This document shows, in pieces, positions 33,705-42,333 of a stretch of DNA of 64,000 nucleotides. The DNA comes from Nonomuraea africana. GTDB lineage: Bacteria > Actinomycetota > Actinomycetes > Streptosporangiales > Streptosporangiaceae. The notes below the pieces were generated by a model. The model was given only the letters and a program-made list of their open reading frames with translations. It was not told the DNA's origin and ran no database searches. Positions within the stretch are counted from its first letter, which is position 1. Each line of letters opens with the position of its first letter. The stretch covers positions 7,812,001-7,876,000 of the forward strand of contig NZ_JADBEF010000001.1 of assembly GCF_014873535.1 (NCBI RefSeq), given 5' to 3'. The translations under genes and the position numbers were made by a program.

Positions 33705-34050
33705 AGGGCCGGCGCCGGCGGCGCAGGCTCGGCCGGCCGTACGACATGGCACAGGAGGGCGCGGCACCCGGGCCGAGCGGCACGGCGCGGTGGAAGGCGT
33801 GGGCCCATGACGATGCCCTCGGCTGCTTCCCCACGACCGAGGGCATCTATATGTCCAATATATTCCTGTATGTCCGAGTCGCATATGGTCGCGAGGTGGA
33901 GTTCGCCATCCGGGATGGACGCAGTGTCTGCGCGTATCTCCCGCGGTTGGTGGCACGTTGTCTCACGTCGCCGAGTCAAGCCGACCCTCGTGATCGAATC
34001 CTCGGGTAGCGTCGTGCGCTGAGAATCGGATCAGCTCTGACGGAGGCCCG
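33705..34050. other. Intergenic stretch with AT-rich patch
   Basis: After the terminator hairpin, a patch unusually rich in A and T for this genome (33846-33890) contains TATGTCC at 33849-33855 and again at 33870-33876 around the AATATATT palindrome, suggesting an operator or promoter. A frame from 33746 to 34009 crosses it but begins inside the hairpin region and resembles no family. Confidence 0.3.
33812..33847 (+). terminator. 11-bp perfect hairpin downstream of the lipoprotein gene
   Basis: GATGCCCTCGG (33812-33822) pairs with CCGAGGGCATC (33837-33847) around a 14-base loop, then TATATG. It lies about 110 bases after the lipoprotein stop. Confidence 0.5.
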
Positions 34051-34527
34051 ATGGCATGGTTAAGCCGGTGGCGGCGTTCCGCCGCATTCTGGCGCGTGCT
34101 GACCCTTGTCCTGGCCGGACTCCCACAGCTTCTCAACGTCCCCTTCCCCGATCTTCCCGACCTCGGCGCGGAGCGGACCGATGTTGACTTGACGATCGCC
34201 ACGGTGTCGACGGGGATAGTGGTGCGGCACCATTCACCGCTCGAGCAATGGCTCGAGTTCATCTTGGAGTCCGGCCTGGTCGTGCTGCTGCCCGCCGCCG
34301 TGTTCGCGCTGCCTCGTGCGTACGGCCGGCAGGTCGCCCCCTGGGTCTCCGGCGGCCTGGTCCTTCTCGGATCGGTCATCGGGTACATCGGGATATCGGC
34401 GCTCGAAGATGGCGGTATCGCGGGCTTGGCCTACCTGTTGTTCCTGTCTCCGTTCTACGTGCTGGCTGGGGCTGCCCTGTTCAAGAGCGAACGGCTGGCT
34501 CTCCGGCAGTCCGGCGAACCTGTCTGA
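34051..34527 (+). CDS. Hypothetical membrane protein
   Basis: 158 residues from ATG at 34051. Hydrophobic stretches: FWRVLTLVLAGLPQLL, FILESGLVVLLPAAVFAL, WVSGGLVLLGSVIGYIGI and GLAYLLFLSPFYVLAGAAL, so four membrane helices with a polar extracytoplasmic loop after the first. No motif of a known family is recognised. It is flanked by non-coding debris on both sides. Confidence 0.55.
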   Translation: MAWLSRWRRSAAFWRVLTLVLAGLPQLLNVPFPDLPDLGAERTDVDLTIATVSTGIVVRHHSPLEQWLEFILESGLVVLLPAAVFALPRAYGRQVAPWVSGGLVLLGSVIGYIGISALEDGGIAGLAYLLFLSPFYVLAGAALFKSERLALRQSGEPV

Positions 34528-34604
34528 AACGCCGCCGCCAGGTCTTTGTGGCCATATGTCTTTTTCGTGACGAGGTCATGCTGGGCTCGTGATCATGTCT
34601 CTGG

Positions 34605-34850
34605 TTGGCGGAGCCCCAGGCCAGCAGGGTTGCACTCATCCTCACGTTCGCCGGCCCTAGCCTGTCGGCAAGCACTTCGGGGCCGCACCGACCCGATTTG
34701 GGCGTCCTCAGTGGAGTCGTGGGAACTCTCGTACCCGTCCTCCTGGCATTGCCACTCGGGGTGCTGATCGACCGGACCCGAGGACACTCCTGTAGTGCAC
34801 CCATAGTGCACCCAGCGATGGGGCGTACCGCGGAGGGCCGAAGTGAGCAG
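34605..34850 (+). pseudogene. Possible MFS transporter fragment
   Basis: One frame contains GVLSGVVGTLVPVLLALPLG followed by VLIDRTRG, which reads like helix 2 of an MFS permease and the loop motif after it. The surrounding residues are not membrane-like and no further helices follow. A small scrap of a transporter is the best reading, with low certainty. Confidence 0.3.
34793..34814. repeat. Tandem 11-bp repeat TAGTGCACCCA x2
   Basis: TAGTGCACCCA occurs twice in perfect tandem (34793-34803, 34804-34814), each with the palindromic GTGCAC. Direct repeats with an 11-base period are the usual form of SARP binding sites, and a SARP-like pseudogene begins less than 200 bases downstream. Confidence 0.45.
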
Positions 34851-34853
34851 TAG

Positions 34854-34979
34854 TGGGCACCTGGACGCACTTCAAGGTGGGCAGCCTTCTGCGGCAACGT
34901 GACGGGCGCGGTATCACGTTGAGACAGGAGCATGTGGGTGATCACGATCTGCCCAGGAAGGCGAAGCCATGGTTTTGAT
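34854..34979 (+). pseudogene. Possible HTH (XRE-like) fragment
   Basis: A short frame from GTG 34854 reads FKVGSLLRQRDGRGITLRQE, with the spacing of an XRE helix-turn-helix start (LG--LR--R---G-T---), then ends at TGA after KAKPWF. It is too short for a full domain and may be chance. Confidence 0.2.
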
Positions 34980-34985
34980 GGGAAT

Positions 34986-35483
34986 CCCTCACTGCTGACG
35001 GATGACCATCAGCGCTCGCCCAAGGGACCAGCGCCGCTGCCTGCTCTGGCGGCCGAGCCGTGGTCGTTCGGCGCGCTGGGCGCATTGGTGGTCCACACCC
35101 CCGCGGGGCCGGTGGAGCTCGGGCCGCTGCAGCGGCGGGTGCTGCTCCTGCGGTTGCTCGCGGAAGACGGCCGGCCCGTCTCGCCCGAATGACTGTGCGA
35201 GGACCTGTTGGGCGGACGAGCACCGAACGCGGCGCTGTCCTCGTTGCGCGCCCACATCAGCAGGCTCCGCTCCGCCCTGGCGGTTTCCCGGCAAGCCGGC
35301 ACCGGCATGCTCACGCACACGTCGGGTGGCTAAGCCTTGCATGTCGCGCGCGAGCAACGTGACACCGGACTGTTCGAGCACCGTGTTCAGCACGCCCAGG
35401 ACTCGCGGCGGAGAAGCGATGGGCCCAGGTGCGCGCAGGCCGCTTACCGACAAGTCGGCCTGACAGCGTCCTCGCCACATTGA
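34986..35483 (+). pseudogene. SARP (BTAD/AfsR-type) regulator pseudogene with two stop codons
   Basis: The frame reads WSFGALGALVVHTPAGPVEL, GPLQRRVLLLRLLAEDGRPV and SPE, then TGA (35190-35192), then LCEDLLGG and ALSSLRAHISRLRSAL. This is the OmpR-type DNA-binding domain of SARPs. The TGA lies where CGA (Arg) is expected (ERLCEDL). After GTGMLTHTSGG a TAA (35331-35333) replaces an expected Tyr codon, and ALHVAREQRDTGLFEHRVQ follows in frame as the start of the BTAD domain before the reading ends. Two point nonsense mutations and a lost C-terminus make it non-functional. Confidence 0.7.
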
Positions 35484-35498
35484 CTACATGGAGAGACA

Positions 35499-36329
35499 TT
35501 GAGCGCCACAAGCACATTCGACCAAGCCATCGCACTTGCCCGCACCGAACGCGCGGCCGTCCACCACGCCGAACTGGACGCCTCCTGGGGGTTCGGCCCG
35601 AGGATCCACGGCGGGCTGCTGATGGCCCTCGCCGGACACGCGCTTTCGCTGGATCTGCGGGAGGAGTCTGGGCACGCCGATCCCATCTCCCTGAGTGCGT
35701 ACTTCCTCTCAGCCGCGCAGTCCGGCAAGGCCGTTGTGAGCACGCAAGTCCTTCGCCGCGGCAGAAGTCACACCAGCGCGATGGCTTCCCTCGCACAAGA
35801 CGGCCAGGAACGGATGCGTATCCTCGCGACGTTCGGCAATTTGGACGACCAGCCTTCCGCCGCTCCTGTGCAGGTGTTCACGGCTCCGCCGAGGATGCCT
35901 TCCCCCGAGAAGTGCGTGGGCACGGAGGCGGCACCACCCGAGTTACTCAAGGAGGCGCCACTCCTGGAGCGTTTGGACCTACGCCTCGACCCCCAGTGTG
36001 TGGGCTGGGCGCTCGGGGCGCCTTCCGGTCAGAGCTGGATGCAGGGCTGGCTGAGGTTCCCGGACGATCGTGAGCCCGATCCACTGATGCTCCTGTTGGC
36101 CGTCGATTGCCTTCCGCCGGTCAGCCTCGACCTCGGTGTCTCGGGTTGGGCGCCGACGTTGGAGCTCACCGCGCACATCCGGGCGAGGCCCGCCCCGGGC
36201 TGGCTACGGTTGAAGCATTCCACGGTTCTGGTCGGCGGCGGCTACATGGAAGAGGACGCCGAGATCTGGGACTCGGAAGGACGTCTGGTTGCGCAGTCCC
36301 GGCAACTGGCCCGGGTCGGGCGGGCGTAG
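35499..36329 (+). CDS. Acyl-CoA thioesterase, TesB-like double hot-dog
   Basis: 276 residues from a TTG at 35499 with GGAGAG 5 bases upstream. The first hot-dog has WGFGPRIHGGLLMALAGHAL and SAYFLSAAQSGKAVVSTQVLRRGRS; the second has the PDPLMLLLAVDCLPPVSLDL helix and LELTAHIRARPAPGWLRLKH followed by EEDAEIWDSEGRLVAQSRQL. That pairing is typical of actinobacterial thioesterases that hydrolyse acyl-CoA. Specific chain length cannot be told. Confidence 0.85.
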   Translation: MSATSTFDQAIALARTERAAVHHAELDASWGFGPRIHGGLLMALAGHALSLDLREESGHADPISLSAYFLSAAQSGKAVVSTQVLRRGRSHTSAMASLAQDGQERMRILATFGNLDDQPSAAPVQVFTAPPRMPSPEKCVGTEAAPPELLKEAPLLERLDLRLDPQCVGWALGAPSGQSWMQGWLRFPDDREPDPLMLLLAVDCLPPVSLDLGVSGWAPTLELTAHIRARPAPGWLRLKHSTVLVGGGYMEEDAEIWDSEGRLVAQSRQLARVGRA

Positions 36330-36331
36330 CC

Positions 36332-36371
36332 TGGCCCGGTGGTCGGCGACCTCGCCAGAGGCGCCGGGCCA
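36332..36371 (+). terminator. Branched hairpin after the thioesterase
   Basis: TGGCCCGG (36332-36339) pairs with CCGGGCCA (36364-36371), enclosing a second small stem with a CGAC/CTCG-type core. It begins 3 bases after the stop codon. The remaining bases to 36617 show no gene. Confidence 0.5.
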
Positions 36372-36617
36372 TCCCACATCTGACGCAATCCGTACCCCAC
36401 CGGATAGGCAAGAATCACCGACGCGAACGTGCGCGGGCCACTGCGATCGTCGTGAGCATGAGCAGCGCCCCTCCTCAGGCTTATGACCAGGACACCGCCG
36501 GTTATCCTGCCGGATGCCGCCGCAGGGGAAACGCGCTCGATCACGAAGCGATCCTGACGTGTCGCGAAGCGTTGCGGCAGCGGCCGGAAGGGGACTGGTG
36601 AGCAGTGGAGGGTGGGC

Positions 36618-38654
36618 GTGCTAGGAGGCCAGGTGCAGGCGGCACGAGACCGTGCCTTCGTGGGGCGGGCGGCCGAGCTGGGCATTTTCCGCGCCGCGCT
36701 GTCCGGTGGCGCGAAGCCTGTCGCGGTGGTGTACTTGCACGGGCCCGGAGGCATGGGCAAGTCCATGCTGCTGCGCCGCTTCGCCGCCGAAGCGCGAGCG
36801 GCTGGACGTCATGTGCTGGAAATCGACGGCCGGCTCATTGAGCCTACTCCGGAGGCGTTCGCGAAAGAGGCCGAGACGGTGCTCACCGACGAATGCGCCG
36901 TCCTACTCGTCGACACCTTCGAACGATGCCAGGGACTCGAGGGATGGCTGCGGGACAGGTTTCTGACCCGGCTGCCGGCCGGGGCACTCGTCGTCATCGC
37001 GGGACGGCAGCCGCCGGACGTGCGGTGGGTCTCCGATCCAGGCTGGGCGGAGCTGCTGCGGACGGTGGCCCTGCGGAATCTCGCGCCGGACGAGGCCACG
37101 GCCTTCCTACGCCTGCGTGGCGTGCCGGAGCGGATGCACGCGGCGCTGCTGGCCTTCACCGGTGGCAATCCCCTCGCCCTGACGCTCGCTGCGGCGGTGG
37201 CCGAGCGGGACGAAGAGGGAAGGACGGACTGGCGGCCCAGCCGCGATGTCATCGAGACGCTGCTGCCCCAGCTGATCGGCGAGGTGCCCACGCCGGTGCA
37301 CCGCCGGGCTCTGGAAGTGTGCGCCCACGCCTATCTCACCACGGAGTCGCTCCTGCGTGCCGTGCTCGGCGACGAGGCGGTGCGGACGTTCGCCTGGTTG
37401 CGCGGCCTTCCGTTCGTCGAGTCCGCCCAGCAGGGCCTGTTCCCGCACGACGTGGTCCGTGAGGCGCTGGAGGCCGACCTGCGATGGCGTGATCCCGAGG
37501 GGTACGCGGAACTGCACGGCAAACTCCGCCGCCACTTCTTCGAGCGGATCCAGACAGCCCCAGAAAGCGGGATGCTGCCCGCCGTGGGGGCGTTCATGTA
37601 TCTGTACCGGGCCGGTCGGTACATGTCCGACTACATCACCTGGCGTGGTGAGGACGAGCTGTGGCTGAGCCGCTGCGAACCGGCGGACCACGCCACGGTG
37701 ATCGACATGACGGCCGAGGTCGAGGGCCCGGACTCAGCGGCCGTGGCGCGTTTCTGGCTGAGCCGGCAGCCGGAGGCGTTCCGGCTGTGCCGGTCGACGC
37801 GGAACGACGAGATCGTGGGCTTCTCCGCCTGGCTGCGGCTGACCGAGCCGTACGGCGAAGACGCCGACCCTGTGATCGAGACGGTCTGGGCGCACGCCCG
37901 AAGCTCCACCTCGTTGCGTCACGGCGAGCATCTCGGCGTGGCGCGCTTCTCCGTGACCTCGCGGAAGTATCGCAAAAACCTCAACAGTCCCATCTCGCCG
38001 GTCGAGGATCTCCATCAGTGGCGAATCGTGGCCGAGATCGCCCGTGCCGGGCCCAGGCTGGCCTGGTCCTATCTCGCGATCCGCGCCGGAGAGTTCTGGG
38101 CTCCGTACCTGACGAGTCTCGGCCTCGAGATCGTCGCGGACCGGCCACGAGTCGGCGACCTGACCTACACGCTGTTCGGGTACGACTGGCGGACCCAGCC
38201 GCTATGGACGTGGGCGGAGGAGAGGACCCGTCTGATGCTGTCAGGCCTGCCATCTGTTCCCGAGGCGCCCGCCACGGGCCGGCGCACCGAACTCGTGGTC
38301 CTGGACCGGCCGGAATTCGATGCCGCCGTGCGCGACGCGCTGCGCGTGCTGCAGCGGTCGGCGGAGCTCGCGAACAATCCACTGGCCCGCAGCAGGTTGA
38401 TCGTCGAGCACGGTGTGGCGCTGCATGACGTACTGACCCAGGCCATCGAAGCGCTGCGCAAGGAGCGGGGCGGCGAGAAGCACCATCGTGCGGTCGTGGC
38501 CACCTACCTGCGCGGCGTGTCCACCCAGGAGTCGGTCGCCGCGCGGCTGGGGCTGCCGTTCAGCACGTATCGCAGGCACCTTGCCGGCGGGGTGGAGCGG
38601 ATCTGCGATGCGCTGTGGCGGAAGGAGATATACGGGGCAGGCGCCGATCAGTGA
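36618..38654 (+). CDS. STAND-like ATPase with acetyltransferase-like middle and C-terminal HTH
   Basis: 678 residues from GTG 36618 (GTGGAG 7 bases upstream). N-terminal AAA/STAND module: FVGRAAELGIF, Walker A GPGGMGKS (42-49), VLLVDTFERCQG (Walker B) and the arginine-bearing VVIAGRQPP, then a winged-helix-like segment. The middle (about 358-540) has the strand/helix pattern of a GNAT fold (EIVGFSAWLRL, AWSYLAIRAGEFWAPYLTSLG). The end (about 634-665) is a helix-turn-helix, TQESVAARLGLPFSTYRRHL, like sigma region 4. Probably an ATP-dependent regulator. Target unknown. A broken paralogue lies at 43.4 kb. Confidence 0.75.
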   Translation: MLGGQVQAARDRAFVGRAAELGIFRAALSGGAKPVAVVYLHGPGGMGKSMLLRRFAAEARAAGRHVLEIDGRLIEPTPEAFAKEAETVLTDECAVLLVDTFERCQGLEGWLRDRFLTRLPAGALVVIAGRQPPDVRWVSDPGWAELLRTVALRNLAPDEATAFLRLRGVPERMHAALLAFTGGNPLALTLAAAVAERDEEGRTDWRPSRDVIETLLPQLIGEVPTPVHRRALEVCAHAYLTTESLLRAVLGDEAVRTFAWLRGLPFVESAQQGLFPHDVVREALEADLRWRDPEGYAELHGKLRRHFFERIQTAPESGMLPAVGAFMYLYRAGRYMSDYITWRGEDELWLSRCEPADHATVIDMTAEVEGPDSAAVARFWLSRQPEAFRLCRSTRNDEIVGFSAWLRLTEPYGEDADPVIETVWAHARSSTSLRHGEHLGVARFSVTSRKYRKNLNSPISPVEDLHQWRIVAEIARAGPRLAWSYLAIRAGEFWAPYLTSLGLEIVADRPRVGDLTYTLFGYDWRTQPLWTWAEERTRLMLSGLPSVPEAPATGRRTELVVLDRPEFDAAVRDALRVLQRSAELANNPLARSRLIVEHGVALHDVLTQAIEALRKERGGEKHHRAVVATYLRGVSTQESVAARLGLPFSTYRRHLAGGVERICDALWRKEIYGAGADQ

Positions 38655-38778
38655 GATGCAGGGCATCACTGAGCTGGAGCGTGAAGTCTGCAGCGTCGAA
38701 GGTCGGCTCCACCTCTCGGGTGGGATGGCGGCCCGACGCGTACGGGCGGGCGGCGGGCGGCATCGTACGCGGGAGCGC

Positions 38779-39900
38779 TCATGGAATTGAACGGGCGAGG
38801 CGTACTTGCACGGTGAGGCCGCCGGCGGGGTTGGCGGTCGCGGTGAGCGTGCCGCGGTGCGCGGTGGCGACCGCGCGGACGATCGCGAGGCCGAGGCCAT
38901 GCCCACCGGGCCGCTCGGCGTCGCGGTGGCGGGTCCGGCCGGTGCCGCGGGTGAAGGGCTCGAACAACACCTCCACCTGCTCCGGCGTGACCCGCGGGCC
39001 GGTGTTGGCGACGGTGATGACGGCCTGGCGCTGGTCGGTGCCGACGTCGACCATGGCCCGGCCGCCGGGGTGGTTGTGCCGGATCGCGTTGACCACGAGA
39101 TTGACGGCGAGCTGGCGCAGCAGGGTCGGATCGCCGTCCACCAGTGCCGTGTCGAGCCGTGCGGTCACCGACACGCCGCGCTCGGCAGCCTCCCTTGCCG
39201 CGATGGCGATGGCGTCGCGGGCGAAGCCGGCCAGGTCAGCGGGTGCCGTGGTGGCGACGCCGTCCTCTGCGCGGGCGAGGTCGAGCAGGGCGGTGACGAT
39301 CCGCTCGCTGCGCTCGTTGACCTCGGTCAGCTCGGCGAGCAACGTGGACAGGTCACAGGCCGACGGGTCGGCCGCAGCAAGGTCCAGGAGGGCCTGACTG
39401 GTGGCCAGCGGGGTGAGCAGCTCGTGCGAGGCGTTGGCGGCGAAGCGCCGGTGCCCCTCGAAGGCAGCCTGCAGGCGGGCGAGCATGCCGTCGAAGGTGT
39501 CGGCCAGCACCCTGAGCTCGTCGTACGGCCCCTGCAGCGAGACCCGCTCGTCCAGGTTCCCGCCGGCGATCCTCCCCGCGGTGGCGGTGATCCGGCGGAT
39601 GGGGGCGAGCATGCGGCCGACCACGAGCCAGCCGACGCCCGCCGCACCCAGCGCGCACGCCGCCAGCGCCACCCCGGAGGCGAGCAGCAGCGTGTCGAGC
39701 ACCTGCGTTCCGGCGCCGGCCGGCGCCGGAACGGTCTCGTTTGCAGACACGGTCGGCGTGGGCGCGACGGCGGGGGTGAGCAGGCGGGACATCAGCAGGT
39801 AGACGATGGCCAGCGCGGCGGCCGTACCCGCGGTGAAGGTGGCGCAGTACAGCAGGGTGAGCCAGGCCCGGATGGTCAGCCGGGGGCGCAGGCCCATCAT
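38779..39900 (-). CDS. Sensor histidine kinase (OmpR-partner type)
   Basis: 373 residues. Two membrane helices (about 14-36 and 70-95) flank a short extracytoplasmic loop, then a HAMP domain (GRMLAPIRRITATAGRIAGG), the H-box FAANASHELLTPLATSQ and HATPase motifs NLVVNAIRHN, VANTGPRVTPEQ, FEPFTRG and GHGLGLAIV. It autophosphorylates and signals to the response regulator just upstream, whose stop overlaps this ATG by 4 bases. Signal unknown. Confidence 0.93.
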   Translation of the reverse strand: MMGLRPRLTIRAWLTLLYCATFTAGTAAALAIVYLLMSRLLTPAVAPTPTVSANETVPAPAGAGTQVLDTLLLASGVALAACALGAAGVGWLVVGRMLAPIRRITATAGRIAGGNLDERVSLQGPYDELRVLADTFDGMLARLQAAFEGHRRFAANASHELLTPLATSQALLDLAAADPSACDLSTLLAELTEVNERSERIVTALLDLARAEDGVATTAPADLAGFARDAIAIAAREAAERGVSVTARLDTALVDGDPTLLRQLAVNLVVNAIRHNHPGGRAMVDVGTDQRQAVITVANTGPRVTPEQVEVLFEPFTRGTGRTRHRDAERPGGHGLGLAIVRAVATAHRGTLTATANPAGGLTVQVRLARSIP

Positions 39901-40556
39901 GGCCCCAGCCGGTAGCCTGAGCCGATCTCGGTGTGGATCGCCGGCGGGTCACCGAGCTTGCGCCGCAGCGAGTGCACGGTGATCCGCACCGCGTTGGTGA
40001 AGGGGTCGGCGTGTTCGTCCCAGGCCTTCTCCAGCAGGTGCTCGGCGCTGACCACGCCGCCCTGGGCGACGAGCAGGATCTCCAGCACGGCGAACTCCTT
40101 GCGGGTCAGCCGGATGTCACGGCCGTCACGGCTGACGCGCTGGGTGTGCGGGTCGAGCCGTATCCCGGCGCCGGTCAGCACCGGCGGACGGGTCTGGGCC
40201 GGGCGCCGGTGCAGCGCCCGCACCCTCGCGACCAGCTCGGGGAGCCGGAACGGCTTGGTCAGGTAGTCGTCGGCGCCCAAGCCGAACCCGCTGACGGTGT
40301 CGTCGAGCGTTCGCGCCGCGGTCAGCATCAGGATGCGACACGCCGAACCGCTCTCGACCAGTCTCCGGCACACCTCGTCACCGTGCACGAGAGGCAGATC
40401 ACGGTCCAGGATCAGCACGTCGTACGCGGTGACGGCGAGCCGCTCCAGCGCTGCGGCCCCGTCGGCGGCCAGATCCACCGCCATGGCCTCGCGGCGCAGG
40501 CCCGCCATCAGCGTCCGCGCCAGCAGTGGTTCGTCCTCGGCTATCAGAACCCGCAC
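39897..40556 (-). CDS. OmpR/PhoB-family response regulator
   Basis: 219 residues from GTG 40556. Receiver domain: VLIAEDEPLLARTL, phospho-acceptor Asp in VLILDRDLPLVHG, Thr in MLTAARTLDD and Lys in DDYLTKPFRLPELV. A winged-helix DNA-binding domain follows: RLTRKEFAVLEILL and TNAVRITVHSLRRKLGDP. First gene of the two-component operon. A small secreted protein is encoded divergently about 190 bases away and may be a target. Confidence 0.93.
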   Translation of the reverse strand: MRVLIAEDEPLLARTLMAGLRREAMAVDLAADGAAALERLAVTAYDVLILDRDLPLVHGDEVCRRLVESGSACRILMLTAARTLDDTVSGFGLGADDYLTKPFRLPELVARVRALHRRPAQTRPPVLTGAGIRLDPHTQRVSRDGRDIRLTRKEFAVLEILLVAQGGVVSAEHLLEKAWDEHADPFTNAVRITVHSLRRKLGDPPAIHTEIGSGYRLGP

Positions 40557-40743
40557 CGGCCCACTCTCTTCACCGTGCCCGTCACTCCTGTGCCCCATCC
40601 TGGCCGACGCGGTGTTTGGCCGGCGTTCGCTCGCGGACCGCGCCGATGGCCCGGTTTCCAAACCCTGGCCGAATGCGCCTGCTGGCTCAATGGGCGGTGC
40701 TCGAACACCGACGAGCGAGAACATCGGCGAACAGGAGCAGCGA

Positions 40744-40974
40744 ATGAAGATAGGACTCAAGCCGGCGGCACTGATCGGTGCCCTCGTCCTGGGCGGGCTC
40801 ACCGCCGCTGGAGTGGCATACGCCTCGGAGGGCGACACCAGCAATTGCGGGGTGCCCGGCCCGCTGACGTCGGCGGTCAGGCCGGACTCCGCGCCGGCCG
40901 CCGAGGCGGGACAGCGGGAGCCCGGCGACGGCCCGCTGTGTGTACCGGCCGTCCCGGCGGTCCCGGCGAAATGA
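40744..40974 (+). CDS. Small secreted protein (76 aa)
   Basis: Starts MKIGLKPAALIGALVLGGLT with cleavage likely after AYA, giving a mature peptide of about 49 residues with two cysteines (SNCGVP, GPLCVP) and a Pro/Ala/Val-rich end. AGGAG lies 5 bases upstream of ATG. The two cysteines could form one disulfide. It is divergent from the two-component regulator and followed by a strong terminator, so it is a stand-alone unit. Function unknown. Confidence 0.65.
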   Translation: MKIGLKPAALIGALVLGGLTAAGVAYASEGDTSNCGVPGPLTSAVRPDSAPAAEAGQREPGDGPLCVPAVPAVPAK

Positions 40975-40978
40975 CCGA

Positions 40979-41010
40979 ACGCGCCCGCGCACGGAGGTGC
41001 GCGGGCGCGT
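40979..41010 (+). terminator. 14-bp perfect hairpin
   Basis: ACGCGCCCGCGCAC (40979-40992) pairs with GTGCGCGGGCGCGT (40997-41010) around GGAG, starting 4 bases after the small secreted protein stop. Confidence 0.8.
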
Positions 41011-41171
41011 GCCGCCGCGATCGGCGATCCAGGTCGGCCCTGGATGTCCAGGTGGCGCCCCTCGAAGGGCCGGAACGGGCAGCAGTTGACAGCGAGTGGC
41101 CTGGTAAGTGAGCAACTCGCCATCCGATGCTTTGGCGCGGCGTCACAAGGCGTGACGTCAGGGAGGATCTG

Positions 41172-42062
41172 ATGGTCAAGTTCAACCGTTCGAGCGCGAT
41201 CGCCGTGGTGGCCACCGCGGTCATGGCCAGTGGCTGCCTGATGGCGACACCGGCCACCGCGGGGACGGCCGTGGACGTCTACCTCGCCGCTACCCTGCTC
41301 GGGGACAACGAGGTAGGGACGGGCGACAAGGACGGCGGGGCGATCGCCCTGTTCCACATCACCGGGAACAAGATCGAGTACGCCGTCCAGTGGCGTGGTA
41401 CCGAGGCCCCGACCGCGTTCCACATTCACCAGGGCAAGGCGGGGAAGGACGGCAAGGTCGCTGTGCCCTTCTTCGGGGAGCAGCTGCCCGGCCGGCTCAA
41501 CGCCGTGGCAGGCGTGGCCCGTGCGGATTCCGGGCTGCTGAAGAGCATCGCGAAGAACCCCAAGAACTGGTACGCCAACCTGCACACCGCCGAGTTCCCC
41601 GACGGCGCCGTACGCGCCCAGCTCAGGCGGGTGCCGAAGGTGGACCTCGACTCGCTCCTGGACGTGGGTGCGAAGACCGCGTTCAGCGCCGTGGCCAACG
41701 CCGAACAGGAAGTACGCGAGCCGGGCAAGAAGGTCGGGGACAAGAGCGGCGTGGCCGTCTGGCTCGTCTGGCTGAAGGGCACCAAAGTCCACTTCGCCAC
41801 CCTCTGGCAGGGCATCGGAGCGCCCACCAACGCCCACCTGCATCGGGGCAAGAAGGGCAAGAACGGCCCTGTGGCGGTGGACTTCTTCGCCGCGTCCGGC
41901 GGGCTGCCGGCGGGTGTCACCGGCGTCGCAGGCAGCGTGAACGCATCGTCCTCGATCATCAAGGGCATCAAGCAGAGCCCGAAGAACTGGTACACGAATC
42001 TGCACACCGCCGAGTTCCCTGACGGCGCGGTCCGCGGCCAGCTCGCCAAGGGCGGCTGGTAG
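41172..42062 (+). CDS. Secreted protein with two CHRD domains
   Basis: 296 residues from ATG 41172 with GGGAGG 5 bases upstream. A signal sequence (VVATAVMASGCLMATPATAG, possibly a lipobox at SGC) precedes two copies of the CHRD domain (about 45-155 and 175-295). Both repeat TAFHIHQGKAGKDG or NAHLHRGKKGKNG, and NWYANLHTAEFPDGAVRAQL or its close copy NWYTNLHTAEFPDGAVRGQL. CHRD domains occur in chordin and in bacterial surface proteins; the HxH and NLHT-EFP-GA-R motifs may bind metal. Role unknown. Confidence 0.88.
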   Translation: MVKFNRSSAIAVVATAVMASGCLMATPATAGTAVDVYLAATLLGDNEVGTGDKDGGAIALFHITGNKIEYAVQWRGTEAPTAFHIHQGKAGKDGKVAVPFFGEQLPGRLNAVAGVARADSGLLKSIAKNPKNWYANLHTAEFPDGAVRAQLRRVPKVDLDSLLDVGAKTAFSAVANAEQEVREPGKKVGDKSGVAVWLVWLKGTKVHFATLWQGIGAPTNAHLHRGKKGKNGPVAVDFFAASGGLPAGVTGVAGSVNASSSIIKGIKQSPKNWYTNLHTAEFPDGAVRGQLAKGGW

Positions 42063-42095
42063 CGGGCGCGGCTCGCCGGGGCCCGCATCGGGTGT

Positions 42096-42262
42096 GTGAT
42101 CAGAAGCGCGGCCACGGCGGAACTGCTCTACCAGAGGGACGCGGACAAGTTGTTCATCCCCGCGTCCCTCGCCAGACTCCTCACCTCGGCGGCGGCACGA
42201 TCGCCTTCTCCTTCGTCCTCAACCAGGACCTGGTCACCTCGTCAAGCCGGTGGAGGAGTCAT
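42096..42262 (+). pseudogene. D-Ala-D-Ala carboxypeptidase (S13, DacB-like) remnant
   Basis: One frame reads AELLYQRDADKLFIPASLAR LL, which follows the active-site region of PBP4-type carboxypeptidases (LY-RDAD--F-PASxxKLLT); the catalytic SxxK is altered to SLAR. A few bases later, in another frame, GGGTIAFSFVLNQDLVTS matches the C-terminal strand of the same family (G-R-AFSF-LN). The 300 or so codons that should separate them are missing. Inactive fragment. Confidence 0.5.
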
Positions 42263-42333
42263 TGCGATCAGGCTCTCCCGCTTCGGCCGGGGGCCGGACT
42301 CCCGGCAAAGGGAATCCGGCACCAGCAAGTCTT

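Noticed and set aside
33746..34009. 87-residue open frame after the lipoprotein
   Set aside because: Crosses a strong hairpin and an AT-rich patch, has no ribosome site and matches nothing.
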